This document shows, piece after piece, positions 45,459-54,371 of a DNA stretch of 64,000 nt. Each line of letters opens with the position of its first letter. The first letter of the stretch is position 1. Source of the stretch: Novosphingobium sp. 9 (GTDB lineage Bacteria; Pseudomonadota; Alphaproteobacteria; Sphingomonadales; Sphingomonadaceae); assembly GCF_025340265.1 (NCBI RefSeq), contig NZ_CP022707.1, positions 1,364,501 to 1,428,500 of the forward strand, written 5' to 3'. Both the position numbers and the translations under genes were made by a program. The notes beneath the pieces are model-generated. The model was not told the origin of the DNA. It saw nothing but the letters and a program-made list of their open reading frames with translations, and did not search any database.

Positions 45459-47624
45459 TTATTGCCCGGTGGTATTGCTGTCCTTCAGATCGCGTCGGAA
45501 CGCGTGAAGCAGGGGCTCGGTATAGCCGTTGGGCTGGTGCGTACCCTCGAAGATCAGCGCGTGGGCGGCCCGGAAGGCAAGGCTCGTACATTCATGACCC
45601 GACATCGCGCGATAGGCCGGATCGCCCCCGTTCTGGCCATCGACCTTGCGGGCCATGCGTCGCAGCGAATCCTCGACCTGACTGGCGGAGATCACCCCGT
45701 GGAGCAGCCAGTTGGCGATATGCTGCGAGGAAATGCGCAGCGTCGCGCGGTCCTCCATCAGGCCGACGTCGTGGATATCGGGCACCTTGGAGCAGCCGAC
45801 GCCCTGATCGATCCAGCGCACGACATAGCCCAGGATCCCCTGCACGTTGTTGTCCAGTTCCTCCCAGATTTCCTCGGCCTGCCAGCAGCGGTCCATCGCC
45901 AGCGGTGCTTCCAGCAGGGTATCGAGCGAGGCTACCGGCTCGGCGGCGCGGGCCTGCTGGCGCGCGGCCACGTCGCAGCGGTGGTAGTGCGTCGCGTGCA
46001 GCGTGGCTGCGGTGGGCGAGGGCACCCAGGCAGTGCTGGCCCCGCTCATCGGGTGGGCCTGCTTCTCGGCCAGCATCGCGTGCATCCGGTCGGGTGCGGC
46101 CCACATGCCCTTGCCGATCTGCGCATGCCCTGCAAAGCCGCTGGCAAGGCCGATCTGGACGTTGCGATCCTCGTAGGCCCTGATCCATTCCGCCTGCCGG
46201 ATGCCGCTCTTTCGGCGCATCGGGCCTGCCAGCATTGAGGTGTGGATCTCGTCGCCAGTGCGGTCGAGAAAGCCGGTGTTGATGAAGAACACCCGGTCCT
46301 TCACCGCATGGATGCAGGCGGCGAGGTTGGCGCTGGTGCGCCGCTCCTCGTCCATCACGCCGATGCGGATGGTGTGGCGCGGCAGGCCGAGTATGTCCTC
46401 GACCGCATCGAACACGGCATCGGCAAAGGCGCACTCCGCAGGCCCGTGCATCTTGGGCTTGACGATATAGATCGCCCCCTTGCGACTGTTGCGGATGGAC
46501 CCGCTGCCCCGGATATCGTGGAGCGCGATCAGGCTGGTGATCGCCGCATCGAGCAGGCCCTCGAACGCCTCGCTCCCGTCCGGCAGGCGCATCGCGGGCG
46601 TGGTCATCAGGTGGCCGACATTGCGGACCAGCAGCAGGCTGCGCCCCGGCAGGACGAACGTCTCGCCTGCCGCCGTGGCATAAGTACGATCCCCGGAAAG
46701 CTTGCGCTCGATCAGGGTATCGCCCTTGACGAAGTGGGCGGTCAGATCGCCGCGCATCAGCCCCAGCCAGCCGCGATAGGCGGCAACCTTGTCCTCGGCA
46801 TCGACTGCCGCGACCGAGTCCTCCAGATCGACGATGGTGGAGAGCGCGCTTTCGAGCAGCACGTCGGCGATGCCTGCCGGGTCGATCCGGCCGACCGGAT
46901 GCGCCGGATCGATCACCAGTTCGATATGCAGGCCGTGGCGGCGCAGCAGCAGGTTGCTGCCGCTGCGCCCGGCCAGTTGCGACGGATCGGCGAGTTGGGG
47001 TTCGCCGCCGGTCCAACCGGCCCACGAGCCCTCGCGAAGCGGGGCGGCTTCGTCGAGGAAAGCTTTCGCCCAGGCGATCACCCGCTGGCCGCGCGCCCGG
47101 TCAAAGGCGCCGTGCGGCGGCGGCGCGCCGTCCAGCGCGTCGGTGCCGTAGAGCGCATCGTAGAGGCTTCCCCACCGCGCATTGGCTGCGTTGAGGACGA
47201 AGCGCGCGTTGAGCACCGGCACGACCAGTTGCGGCCCTGCCAGCGTGGCGATCTCGGGATCGAGGCCCGATGTGCCGATCGTGAAAGGTGCAGGTTCCGG
47301 CGCCAGATAGCCGATCTCTTCCAGAAAGGCGCGCGGGGCACCGGTTCCCGCGCCGGGATGAGCGCGATGCCACTGGTCGATCTGGTGCTGGAGGCTGTCG
47401 CGCGTTTCCAGCAGGGTTCGGTTTTCCGGCGTGAAGCGCGCCATCAGATCGGCCAGCCCCTGCCAGAAGGCCTCGGGCGCGATCCCGGTGCCGGGCAGCG
47501 CGTCCTCCTCCACGAAGCGGGCGAGTTCGTCCGCTACGTGGAGCCCTGCGCGAGAGACGAGGTGCTCGGTCTCGAAGGGGGCATCGGGGCGTGCGCCGGA
47601 TGCAAGAGTTGCGCTGGTGGCCAT
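45459..47624 (-). CDS. glcB: Malate synthase G
   Basis: 721-residue cytosolic enzyme condensing glyoxylate with acetyl-CoA to malate, the second step of the glyoxylate shunt. Visible motifs: [68 protein letters not shown], and [10 protein letters not shown]. Length and internal order match the G isoform. I start at 47624 ([10 protein letters not shown]) because AGAGG lies about 9 nt upstream; the ATG at 47633 directly abuts that site. Same strand and order as aceA, with a 50-residue ORF between. Confidence 0.95.
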   Translation of the reverse strand: MATSATLASGARPDAPFETEHLVSRAGLHVADELARFVEEDALPGTGIAPEAFWQGLADLMARFTPENRTLLETRDSLQHQIDQWHRAHPGAGTGAPRAFLEEIGYLAPEPAPFTIGTSGLDPEIATLAGPQLVVPVLNARFVLNAANARWGSLYDALYGTDALDGAPPPHGAFDRARGQRVIAWAKAFLDEAAPLREGSWAGWTGGEPQLADPSQLAGRSGSNLLLRRHGLHIELVIDPAHPVGRIDPAGIADVLLESALSTIVDLEDSVAAVDAEDKVAAYRGWLGLMRGDLTAHFVKGDTLIERKLSGDRTYATAAGETFVLPGRSLLLVRNVGHLMTTPAMRLPDGSEAFEGLLDAAITSLIALHDIRGSGSIRNSRKGAIYIVKPKMHGPAECAFADAVFDAVEDILGLPRHTIRIGVMDEERRTSANLAACIHAVKDRVFFINTGFLDRTGDEIHTSMLAGPMRRKSGIRQAEWIRAYEDRNVQIGLASGFAGHAQIGKGMWAAPDRMHAMLAEKQAHPMSGASTAWVPSPTAATLHATHYHRCDVAARQQARAAEPVASLDTLLEAPLAMDRCWQAEEIWEELDNNVQGILGYVVRWIDQGVGCSKVPDIHDVGLMEDRATLRISSQHIANWLLHGVISASQVEDSLRRMARKVDGQNGGDPAYRAMSGHECTSLAFRAAHALIFEGTHQPNGYTEPLLHAFRRDLKDSNTTGQ

Positions 47625-47682
47625 GGCTTTCATCCTCTCTTGGTCGGTTTTTGCTCTTTTACAGGGCTTTATCGGACGCTGC

Positions 47683-47835
47683 TTATCGAACTCGGCCCAG
47701 CCGGTGCAGCAAGTGCGCGTACTTCGAGGATTCCGGCAACTCGCCGATCTCGCGCGCATAGTGCGCGACAGCGGTGCGCAGCAGCTGGAAATCCTCGGTC
47801 GAGAAGACCGCGCGGGCACGTTGGGGTTCAGTCAT
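47683..47835 (-). CDS. 50-residue ORF between aceA and glcB
   Basis: A 51-codon frame, ATG at 47835 to TAA at 47683, with a perfect AAGGAG 8 nt upstream. The product (starting [20 protein letters not shown], ending LLHRLGRVR) is charged, probably helical, with [18 protein letters not shown] in the middle. Codon usage is GC3-rich like the neighbours. It sits 54 bp after the isocitrate lyase stop and 58 bp before malate synthase, so it is probably co-transcribed. Function unknown; a small regulator of the shunt enzymes is conceivable. Confidence 0.8.
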   Translation of the reverse strand: MTEPQRARAVFSTEDFQLLRTAVAHYAREIGELPESSKYAHLLHRLGRVR

Positions 47836-47889
47836 GTCTAGTCTCCTTCTTCTTCGGTGGGGTTGTCAATTGAGGTATTCGCGCACAAT

Positions 47890-49485
47890 TCACGCCGCGA
47901 ACTGGTTCATCGTGTTGTCGGCACCGCCCGCCTTGAGTGCGGCTTCGCCGGCGAAGTATTCCTTGTGGTCGTCGCCGATGTCGGAGCCGGCCATGTTCTG
48001 GTGCTTCACGCAGGCGATGCCCTGGCGGATCTCCTGACGCTGCACGCCCTTGACGTAGCCGAGCATGCCCGCCTCGCCGAAGTACTCCCGCGCCAGATTG
48101 TCGGTCGAAAGCGCGGCGGTGTGGTACGTCGGCAGGGTGATGAGGTGGTGGAAGATCCCCGCCTCGCGCGCCGCGTCCTTCTGGAAGGTGCGGATGCGCT
48201 CGTCGGCTTCCTGCCCCAGTTCGGTGCCGTCGTAGTCCACGCTCATCAGCTTCGCCCGGTCGTAGCCCGACAGGTCGCGGCCTTCCGTGGCCCACCGGTC
48301 GTAGACCTGCTGGCGGAAGTTCAGCGTCCAGTTGAAGCTGGGCGAGTTGTTGTAGACCAGCTTGGCATTGGGGATCACCTCGCGGATGCGGCTGACCATC
48401 CCGCCGATCTGGCCAATGTGCGGCTTCTCGGTTTCGATCCACAACAGATCCGCGCCGTTCTGGAGCGCGGTGATGCAATCCAGCACGCAGCGGTCCTCGC
48501 CGGTTCCGGGGCGGAACTGATAGAGGTTCGAGGCGAGGCGCCGGGGGCGCATCAGCTGCCCGTCGCGGGTGATCAGTACATCGCCGTTGCCGATATCCGA
48601 CGGCGCCACCGGCTCGCAATCGAGGAAGCGATTGTAGGCATCGCCAAGGTCGCCCGGCTCGCGCGTGAAGGCGATCTGCTTGGTCAGCCCCGCGCCCAGC
48701 GAGTCGGTGCGCGCCACGATCACGCCGTCATCGACGCCGAGTTCGAGGAAGGCATAGCGGACCGCGCGAATCTTCGCGAGGAAGTCCTCGTGCGGGACGG
48801 TGACCTTGCCGTCCTGATGGCCGCACTGCTTCTCGTCCGAGACCTGGTTCTCGATCTGGATCGCGCAGGCGCCGGCCTCGATCATGCGGCGGGCGAGCAG
48901 ATAGGTCGCCTCGGCATTGCCGAAGCCCGCGTCGATATCGGCGATGATCGGCACGACATGGGTTTCATGCGTGTCGATCGCGTGTTCGAGACGCCTGGCC
49001 TCCATCTCGTCACCCGCCTCGCGCGCCTTGTCGAGATCGCGGAACAGCAGGCCCAACTCGCGCGCATCGGCCTGGCGCAGGAAGGTGTAAAGCTCCTCGA
49101 TCAGCGCAGGAACGCTGGTCTTCTCATGCATCGACTGGTCGGGCAGCGGGCCGAACTGGCTGCGCAGCGCTGCGATCATCCACCCCGAAAGATAGAGGTA
49201 GCGGCCCTTGGTGGTGCCGAAGTGCTTCTTGATCGCGATCAGCTTCTGCTGGCCGATGAAGCCGTGCCAGCAGCCGAGTGACTGGGTGTAGGCCGCCGGG
49301 TCCGCATCGTAGGCGGCCATGTCGCGGCGCATGATCGCGGCGGTGTGGCGCGCGATGTCGAGCCCGGTGCGGAAGCGGTTCTGCGCCCGCATGCGGGTGG
49401 CCGCCTCCGCGTCGATCGCCTGCCACGGCGCGCCGTTCCCGGCGATCAGCGAGGCAAGGCTGGTGATGTCGGTCTGGTAGGTCAT
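47890..49485 (-). CDS. aceA: Isocitrate lyase
   Basis: 531-residue enzyme cleaving isocitrate to succinate and glyoxylate, first step of the glyoxylate shunt. The catalytic loop is EKQCGHQDGK (nucleophilic Cys); metal- and substrate-binding sequences IADIDAGFGN, IQIENQVSDEKQ, IVARTDSLGAG and NNSPSFNWT are present. Length fits the longer (about 530 residue) subfamily. The start at 49485 gives MTYQTDITSLASLI. Divergent from a RamB/ScfR-type regulator, with a candidate operator and a repeat element between. Confidence 0.95.
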   Translation of the reverse strand: MTYQTDITSLASLIAGNGAPWQAIDAEAATRMRAQNRFRTGLDIARHTAAIMRRDMAAYDADPAAYTQSLGCWHGFIGQQKLIAIKKHFGTTKGRYLYLSGWMIAALRSQFGPLPDQSMHEKTSVPALIEELYTFLRQADARELGLLFRDLDKAREAGDEMEARRLEHAIDTHETHVVPIIADIDAGFGNAEATYLLARRMIEAGACAIQIENQVSDEKQCGHQDGKVTVPHEDFLAKIRAVRYAFLELGVDDGVIVARTDSLGAGLTKQIAFTREPGDLGDAYNRFLDCEPVAPSDIGNGDVLITRDGQLMRPRRLASNLYQFRPGTGEDRCVLDCITALQNGADLLWIETEKPHIGQIGGMVSRIREVIPNAKLVYNNSPSFNWTLNFRQQVYDRWATEGRDLSGYDRAKLMSVDYDGTELGQEADERIRTFQKDAAREAGIFHHLITLPTYHTAALSTDNLAREYFGEAGMLGYVKGVQRQEIRQGIACVKHQNMAGSDIGDDHKEYFAGEAALKAGGADNTMNQFAA

Positions 49486-49570
49486 CGGGCACTCTCTTGT
49501 TGCGAGAAACTGTGCCTCGGGAGGTGCCACGGGTTTGTGCGGAGCGACATGCGTTGCGGTGTGGAGATGT

Positions 49571-49603
49571 CAAACTTTACAAAACTGGATTGTAATGTTG
49601 TAA
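49571..49603. promoter_or_regulatory. Candidate RamB-type operator upstream of aceA
   Basis: AAACTTTACAAAACT (49572-49586) followed by two TTGTAA half-sites (49590-49595 and 49598-49603); TTTACAA and the first TTGTAA form an inverted repeat. From memory, corynebacterial RamB binds AAAACTTTGCAAA-like boxes, so the match is suggestive. It lies 86-118 bp upstream of the aceA start and faces the regulator gene. Confidence 0.6.
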
Positions 49604-49625
49604 TGATGTGAACAGCTATTTGCTG

Positions 49626-49756
49626 GAAAATGCCTGAAGGGGGCATTTCAGTTCGGCACCAGCCCTCTCCCCCACCCTACCACCCGCAGGATATTACCGT
49701 TGGGTGGTAGGGTGGGGAGAGGGCCGGTGCCGCCCAAATTCGGCTGCGCCGAATTT
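49626..49756. repeat. Composite palindromic repeat element, copy 2
   Basis: Same three-hairpin design as 7754-7886: a small hairpin with a gaaaatgcc arm, a long GC-rich stem (tcggcacc...gccggtgccg) and a third hairpin aaattcggc/gccgaattt (49736-49756). The central loop is the reverse complement of that in copy 1 with one difference. It sits between the candidate aceA operator and the regulator start, separating them by about 180 bp. Confidence 0.8.
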
Positions 49757-49779
49757 GCAAACCAGACCGGGAGTAACCG

Positions 49780-51180
49780 ATGGCGCGCAAGTCGATCTAT
49801 ATGGGGCCGCGCCTGAAGCGGGTGCGGCGCGATCTGGGGCTGACGCAGGCGGACATGGCCGAAGGGCTGGAGATTTCTGCCTCCTACGTCGCGCTGATGG
49901 AGCGCAACCAGCGCCCGGTGACGGCGGAATTGCTGCTGAAGCTGGCGGCGAACTACCGCATCGACATTGCCGATCTGGTCGATGGTGGCACCGACGAAGC
50001 CTCGGCGCGGTTGCAGGCGGTGCTCAAGGAGCCGATGTTCGCGGACATCGACCTGCCCGCGCTCGACGTGGAGGACATCGCCACCAGCTATCCGGGGTTC
50101 GCCGAGGCGCTGCTGCGGCTGCACACCTCCTATCGCGAGGAGCAGCTGGCGCTCGCCGCCCGGCGCGAAGGCGAGGGGGAGGGTGGCGCGGCGCCTGCCA
50201 GCGATCCGGTGGCCGAATCGCGCGCCTTTTTGGCCTCGCGCCGCAACTGCTTCCCGGCGATCGACGACCACGCGACCGAGGTCGCGCAGGAGACGCCGGG
50301 GATCGAGGCTCTCGTCGCGCGGCTGGAGCAGCGCCACCGCCTGACGGTGCGCTTCGTCGATCCCGCCACGATCATGGGCGCGCGGCGCTGGCACGATGCC
50401 CATCGCGGGCAGCTGTTCGTCAGCCACCTGCTGGATGCGTCGGCGCGGCGTTTCCAGCTGGCGATCCAGCTGGCGCTGCTGGAGGCGACGCCGGTCATCA
50501 CGGCGGCCTTGCGCGAAGGGACGTTCTCCAATGCCAATGCTCGGGTGATGACGCGCCGCGCGCTCGTCAACTACTGGGCCGGGGCTTTCGCGATGCCCTA
50601 CCGCACGTTCCTGCGCGCGGCGCGGCGCACCCGCTGCGATCTGGAAGCGCTGGGGCGCGAGTTCGGCGCCAGTTTCGAGCAGGTCGCCCATCGCCTGACC
50701 ACGCTCCAGAAACCCGGAGAGGAAGGCGTGCCGTTCTTCTTCGTGCGGGTGGATGCGGCGGGCAATGTCACCAAGCGGCTCGACGGCGCGGGCTTTCCCT
50801 TCGCGCACCATGGCGGCGGCTGCCCCTTGTGGAACGTGCACGAGAGCTTTGCCGAGCCCGCGCGAGTCCGTGCGCAGCGGATCGAACTGCCCGACGGGCA
50901 GCGCTTCGTCTCCATCGCGCGCACGGTCGAGGCGGGCGGCGGCAGTTACGAGACGCCGCGCCTGCGCCGGGCGGTGGCGCTGGCCTGCGCGGAGGAGCAT
51001 CTGGACCGGCTGGTCTATGCCGATGCGCTGACAGGCGCGGCGCCGACGCCCATCGGTGTCGCCTGCCGCCTGTGCCATCGCCCGCACTGCATCGCGCGCT
51101 CGGCCCCGCCGATCGGGCGCGAACTGCGCTCGGACAAGTACCGCGAGAGCGGCGTGCCGTTCGCCTTCGCATCGGATTGA
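49780..51180 (+). CDS. RamB/ScfR-type regulator (XRE HTH + DUF2083)
   Basis: 466 residues. N-terminal XRE helix-turn-helix (about 8-65: GPRLKRVRRDLGLTQADMAEGLEISASYVALMERN), a central IrrE-like domain (about 180-300) in which the HExxH metallopeptidase motif is replaced by RRFQLAIQLALLE, and a C-terminal Cys-rich DUF2083 domain (GGGCPLWNVHESFAEP; GVACRLCHRPHCIARSAPPIG). This family, called short-chain fatty acyl-CoA regulator or RamB, controls acetate and propionate use, including isocitrate lyase. Divergence from aceA supports that role here. Confidence 0.85.
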   Translation: MARKSIYMGPRLKRVRRDLGLTQADMAEGLEISASYVALMERNQRPVTAELLLKLAANYRIDIADLVDGGTDEASARLQAVLKEPMFADIDLPALDVEDIATSYPGFAEALLRLHTSYREEQLALAARREGEGEGGAAPASDPVAESRAFLASRRNCFPAIDDHATEVAQETPGIEALVARLEQRHRLTVRFVDPATIMGARRWHDAHRGQLFVSHLLDASARRFQLAIQLALLEATPVITAALREGTFSNANARVMTRRALVNYWAGAFAMPYRTFLRAARRTRCDLEALGREFGASFEQVAHRLTTLQKPGEEGVPFFFVRVDAAGNVTKRLDGAGFPFAHHGGGCPLWNVHESFAEPARVRAQRIELPDGQRFVSIARTVEAGGGSYETPRLRRAVALACAEEHLDRLVYADALTGAAPTPIGVACRLCHRPHCIARSAPPIGRELRSDKYRESGVPFAFASD

Positions 51181-51186
51181 GGCCGG

Positions 51187-52584
51187 CTATTCGCCTTCGG
51201 CCCCTTCCTCAGGCACCAGCTCGGGGATCGCCAGCACGACCAGCAGGCCCTTGTGGTCGGGCAGGTTCTCCAGCCGGATCGTGCCGCCGCTGAGCGCCAT
51301 GGCCTTGGCGGCGATCGAGAGGCCAAGGCCGCTGCCGCTGGTGCTGCCTTCGCCGCGCTCGAAACGATGCATCAGCCGTTCGCGGTCGGCCTCGGGCACG
51401 CCGGGGCCGCGATCGGCAATGCCAATGGTCAGACGGTCGAGGTTGCGGGTCACGGCGATGTCGATCCGCCCGCCTTCGCGGGCATGTTTGGCGGCATTGT
51501 CGATCACGGCGGCGACGGCGATCTGGAGCGCTGCCGGATCGCAGCGCCAGCGCACGATGCGGTCTGGCGCGACGGTGAACTCCATTGCATCGGGCGGCAG
51601 TTCGATCAGCTTTTCGGCGACGACTTCGGCGATCAGCTGGTGCACGTCCACCGAGCGGCTGGAAACGACCGTCGAATCGAGCCGCGCCAGCGTGAGCAGC
51701 CCGTCGATCAGGTGATTGGCGCGGTCTACCGTGGCGATCAGGCGCGTCGTCTCCTCGGTGGTGGCGAGCGGGGCGGTGCGGCGCAGCAGTTGCGCCTGCG
51801 CGCGGATCGCGGCGAGCGGCGTGCGTAACTCGTGGGCCACATCGTCGGTAAAGGCCTGCTCGCGCTCGTAGGCCTTGTCCAGCCGCACGAACAGCTTGTT
51901 GAGCGCGACGATCAGTGTGCCAAGATCGCGCGACCATTCGCGCGGGCGCAGCGGTTGCAGATCGGCCAGCGAACGCGCGCCCAGCGTCGTGGCAAGGCGC
52001 TGCACTTCGTACAGGCTGCGGCGCAGCGTCCACCACAGGACGACCATGCTGGCCGCGATCAGGGCGATCAGCGGAATGGCCAGTTCGCGCAGGACGCGTG
52101 AGGGGGAAATCTCGCGGATTTCCTGCCGTTCCGCCACGACGATCAGCAGGCGGGGATCGTGCCCGACAAGGCCGTAGCTGCGCCAGTGATCCCCTACCGC
52201 CTTGAAATTATGAAGGCCGGGGCGGCGGGGGACTTTGGCAATGGGCGCACCCCAGCCGGACTGGGCGACCGGCTGATCCTCCCAGAACACCGCGAACATG
52301 CACCAGTCGTAGGAGGCGTGGAACGCCTGGCGCTCGGAGGGCGACAGCAGCGGGTCGCCGCCGCCTTGCAGGCCGCGGCCGTTGGCGACGATCTCGCCCG
52401 CCACATCGTCCTGCATCAGCATATAGAGCAGGCGCGAGGCGTTGACGAGCTGCGCATCCGAAGCGCGACCGATCTCGTGATCGGCGACGACATAGAGGAT
52501 CGCGCCCATGCCAAGGCCGGTCAGCGCCAGCAGGATCAGTACGCGGCGATAGAGCCGGATGGTGAGCGAGGAGCGCAGCTTCAT
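51187..52584 (-). CDS. Sensor histidine kinase (QseC/TctE-like)
   Basis: 465-residue inner-membrane kinase. Helix 1 (about 13-34), periplasmic sensor (about 35-165), helix 2 (about 167-187), HAMP-like linker, HisKA domain with phospho-acceptor His251 (AFTDDVAHELRTPLAAIRAQ), and HATPase with N box VIDNAAKHAREGG, G1 IADRGPGVPE and G2 GSGLGLSIA. The signal is unknown. The start overlaps the regulator's stop by ATGA, so the pair is coupled. Confidence 0.92.
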   Translation of the reverse strand: MKLRSSLTIRLYRRVLILLALTGLGMGAILYVVADHEIGRASDAQLVNASRLLYMLMQDDVAGEIVANGRGLQGGGDPLLSPSERQAFHASYDWCMFAVFWEDQPVAQSGWGAPIAKVPRRPGLHNFKAVGDHWRSYGLVGHDPRLLIVVAERQEIREISPSRVLRELAIPLIALIAASMVVLWWTLRRSLYEVQRLATTLGARSLADLQPLRPREWSRDLGTLIVALNKLFVRLDKAYEREQAFTDDVAHELRTPLAAIRAQAQLLRRTAPLATTEETTRLIATVDRANHLIDGLLTLARLDSTVVSSRSVDVHQLIAEVVAEKLIELPPDAMEFTVAPDRIVRWRCDPAALQIAVAAVIDNAAKHAREGGRIDIAVTRNLDRLTIGIADRGPGVPEADRERLMHRFERGEGSTSGSGLGLSIAAKAMALSGGTIRLENLPDHKGLLVVLAIPELVPEEGAEGE

Positions 52585-53249
52585 GTCTGGCTGCCGCCCA
52601 CCATGTAGCCAAGCCCGCGCGCGGTGCGGATGAAATCGCGCCCGAACTTGCGGCGCAGCGCCGAGATCGCGACTTCGACGGTGTTCGATTCGACCCAGTG
52701 GTCCTGATCGTACAGCTCGCCTTCGAGGTCCGCTTTCGAGACGAAGCGGCGGGCGCGGCGCATCAGCAGGGCCAGCACCCGGTATTCCTTGGCAGTGATC
52801 GCCACCGGCTCGCCCGCCAGCAGCGCGACGTGTCCGGTAAAGTCGAGCGTGACATCGCCCACACTCAGGCTGTCGGCCTGTCGCCGGTCGGTACGGCGCA
52901 GCTGCGAACGGATGCGCGCGGCCAGTTCCTCCAGATCGACAGGCTTCACCACATAGTCGTCGGCGCCCGCATCGAGTCCGGCGACGCGATGCTGCGTGCG
53001 GTCGAAGGCGGTGATGATGATCACCGGCACGGCATTGCCTTCGCCGCGCAGGGTCTTGAGCACATCGATTCCCGACAGACGTGGAAGGCCGATGTCCAGC
53101 AACAGCACGTCGTAGGGATTGACGCTGGCCGCCTCCAGCACATCGTCGCCGCGCGTAAAAAGATCCACGACGTACCCGTCCAGCTCCAGTGCGCGTTTCA
53201 TGGCGCTGCCGAGGTCGGGATCGTCTTCGGCTACGAGCAGGCGGGGCAG
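52581..53249 (-). CDS. OmpR-family response regulator, apparent CTG start
   Basis: About 222 residues if begun at CTG 53249. Receiver: acidic pair in LLVAEDDPDLG (Asp9, Asp10), phospho-acceptor Asp52 (DVLLLDIGLP), Lys102 (YVVKPVD). The C-terminal winged helix (about 130-222) ends FIRTARGLGYMVGG. The first in-frame ATG (53201) would delete strand 1 and the acidic pocket, which cannot give a working receiver. Upstream the frame has no ATG, GTG or TTG before a TAA, but CTG at 53249 has GGAG 8 nt before it. Alternative: a missing C in the run at 53243-53246 would join a GTG start. Coupled to the kinase. Confidence 0.85.
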   Translation of the reverse strand: MPRLLVAEDDPDLGSAMKRALELDGYVVDLFTRGDDVLEAASVNPYDVLLLDIGLPRLSGIDVLKTLRGEGNAVPVIIITAFDRTQHRVAGLDAGADDYVVKPVDLEELAARIRSQLRRTDRRQADSLSVGDVTLDFTGHVALLAGEPVAITAKEYRVLALLMRRARRFVSKADLEGELYDQDHWVESNTVEVAISALRRKFGRDFIRTARGLGYMVGGSQT

Positions 53250-53311
53250 GGCACGGACTCCGATGGGAAAGGTCTGCGATTATCGCGGGTTGTGCCGGGT
53301 ATGCCAGCTTC

Positions 53312-53334
53312 GCGGGGGATCGCCAATCCCCCGC
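53312..53334. repeat. 9-bp inverted repeat upstream of response regulator
   Basis: gcgggggat (53312-53320) / atcccccgc (53326-53334), loop cgcca. It lies 63 bp upstream of the regulator's CTG start and could form a leader hairpin or be a dimeric binding site. No T-run. Confidence 0.45.
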
Positions 53335-53411
53335 CCCAATCACCGGATGACGCGCCGCGCGCGAATGAGGGTAAGCGGGAAAAGTTGCATCTGAAACTGT
53401 CTTTTTTGTGT

Positions 53412-53431
53412 CATCAGCTTCGCATCAGCTT
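53412..53431. promoter_or_regulatory. Direct repeat CATCAGCTT x2, 11-bp period
   Basis: catcagctt at 53412-53420 and again at 53423-53431. Perfect nonamer direct repeats offset by 11 bp are the classic layout for OmpR/PhoB-type regulators, and one is encoded on the left. The site is about 160 bp upstream of that gene and 95 bp upstream of the kinase/flippase operon, so it could control either. Confidence 0.6.
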
Positions 53432-53525
53432 GGCGGCGTAGAGCGCCTCAACGGCCCCGGTGAAGGGCCGCGCGCCAATGCCTGCGAAAGTCGCCGGGCC
53501 AGCGCCAGTAACGGCATAAAAGAAC

Positions 53526-54299
53526 ATGACAGTACAGCAGTCGCCCAGCGAGATCGCCCTTCGCACGCCGCTCGATACCGGCCTCACCTTCACGCCCGCC
53601 CGCGCCGAGACGGGCCTTGCCCCGTGCGTCGCGCTGATCGGCTGCGACGGTTCCGGCAAGTCCACGCTGGCGCGCGATCTGGTGACACTGCTCGATCGCC
53701 GTGCGCCGACGCGCTCGGTCTACCTCGGGCTGGGGACGGGCGACCTTGGTCGCCGCATCGGGGAGATGCCGGTGATCGGCGCATTTGCCGAACGGTTCCT
53801 GACCGGCAAGGCGAAGAAGGCGCACGACAATCCCGAAAAGCGCCTGCCCGGCCTTGGCACGGCGATGGCGATGTTCGGCCTCTCGCTGGTGCGCCGCCGC
53901 CGTTTCCAGCAGGCGCTGGCCCTGCGCCGGCAGGGTGTGACCGTCATTACCGACCGCTATCCGCAGGCCGAAGTCCCCGGCAGCTTCGACGGGCCGGGCC
54001 TGTCGTGGCTGCGTCGCGGCACCCCCGCAGTGGAGCGCCTCGCCCAGCGCGAGCGCCAGCTCTATCGCGACATGGCCGCTTATCGCCCGAGCGTGGTGAT
54101 CCGCCTGAATGTCGATGTCGATACCGCCATCGCTCGCAAGGCCGATCACGAGCGCGCGCTTCTGGAAAAGAAGATCGCGGTGGTCCCCACGCTGCGCTTT
54201 GCAGGCGCGCAGATCGTCGATGTCGATGCCACGCGGCCTTATGGCGAAGTGCTGGAATCGGTGCTCGCGGTGCTGCGCCGCCACGGCATCGAGGCCTGA
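53526..54299 (+). CDS. Thymidylate-kinase-like P-loop kinase 1
   Basis: 257 residues. After a 30-residue polar N-terminus comes Walker A GCDGSGKST (39-47), then a TMPK-type DR(Y/F) motif in ITDRYPQAEVPG, and a lid-like region ARKADHERALLEKKIAVVP. C-terminal FAGAQIVDVDATRP. The fold family contains thymidylate kinase, but the middle region (LGLGTGDLGRRIGEMPVIG, GSFDGPGLSWLRRG) differs from true Tmk, so a sugar, lipid or other phosphate acceptor is likely. First gene of a four-gene cassette; paralogous to the next. Confidence 0.72.
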   Translation: MTVQQSPSEIALRTPLDTGLTFTPARAETGLAPCVALIGCDGSGKSTLARDLVTLLDRRAPTRSVYLGLGTGDLGRRIGEMPVIGAFAERFLTGKAKKAHDNPEKRLPGLGTAMAMFGLSLVRRRRFQQALALRRQGVTVITDRYPQAEVPGSFDGPGLSWLRRGTPAVERLAQRERQLYRDMAAYRPSVVIRLNVDVDTAIARKADHERALLEKKIAVVPTLRFAGAQIVDVDATRPYGEVLESVLAVLRRHGIEA

Positions 54300-54371
54300 G
54301 CGTACACAACCTGACGACAGGTATGGCATCGGCAGGTGACGGCTGCGCCGGTTTGCGATAACGGGCGCAGC

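Noticed and set aside
49626..49756. Composite repeat as a riboswitch for the RamB-type regulator
   Set aside because: The same element occurs at 7754 between convergent genes with the centre inverted, which fits a dispersed repeat and not a ligand-binding leader.
53526..54299. Kinase 1 as the housekeeping thymidylate kinase Tmk
   Set aside because: Middle region and lid differ from Tmk, it is duplicated in tandem and sits in an operon with a flippase rather than with holB or DNA-metabolism genes.
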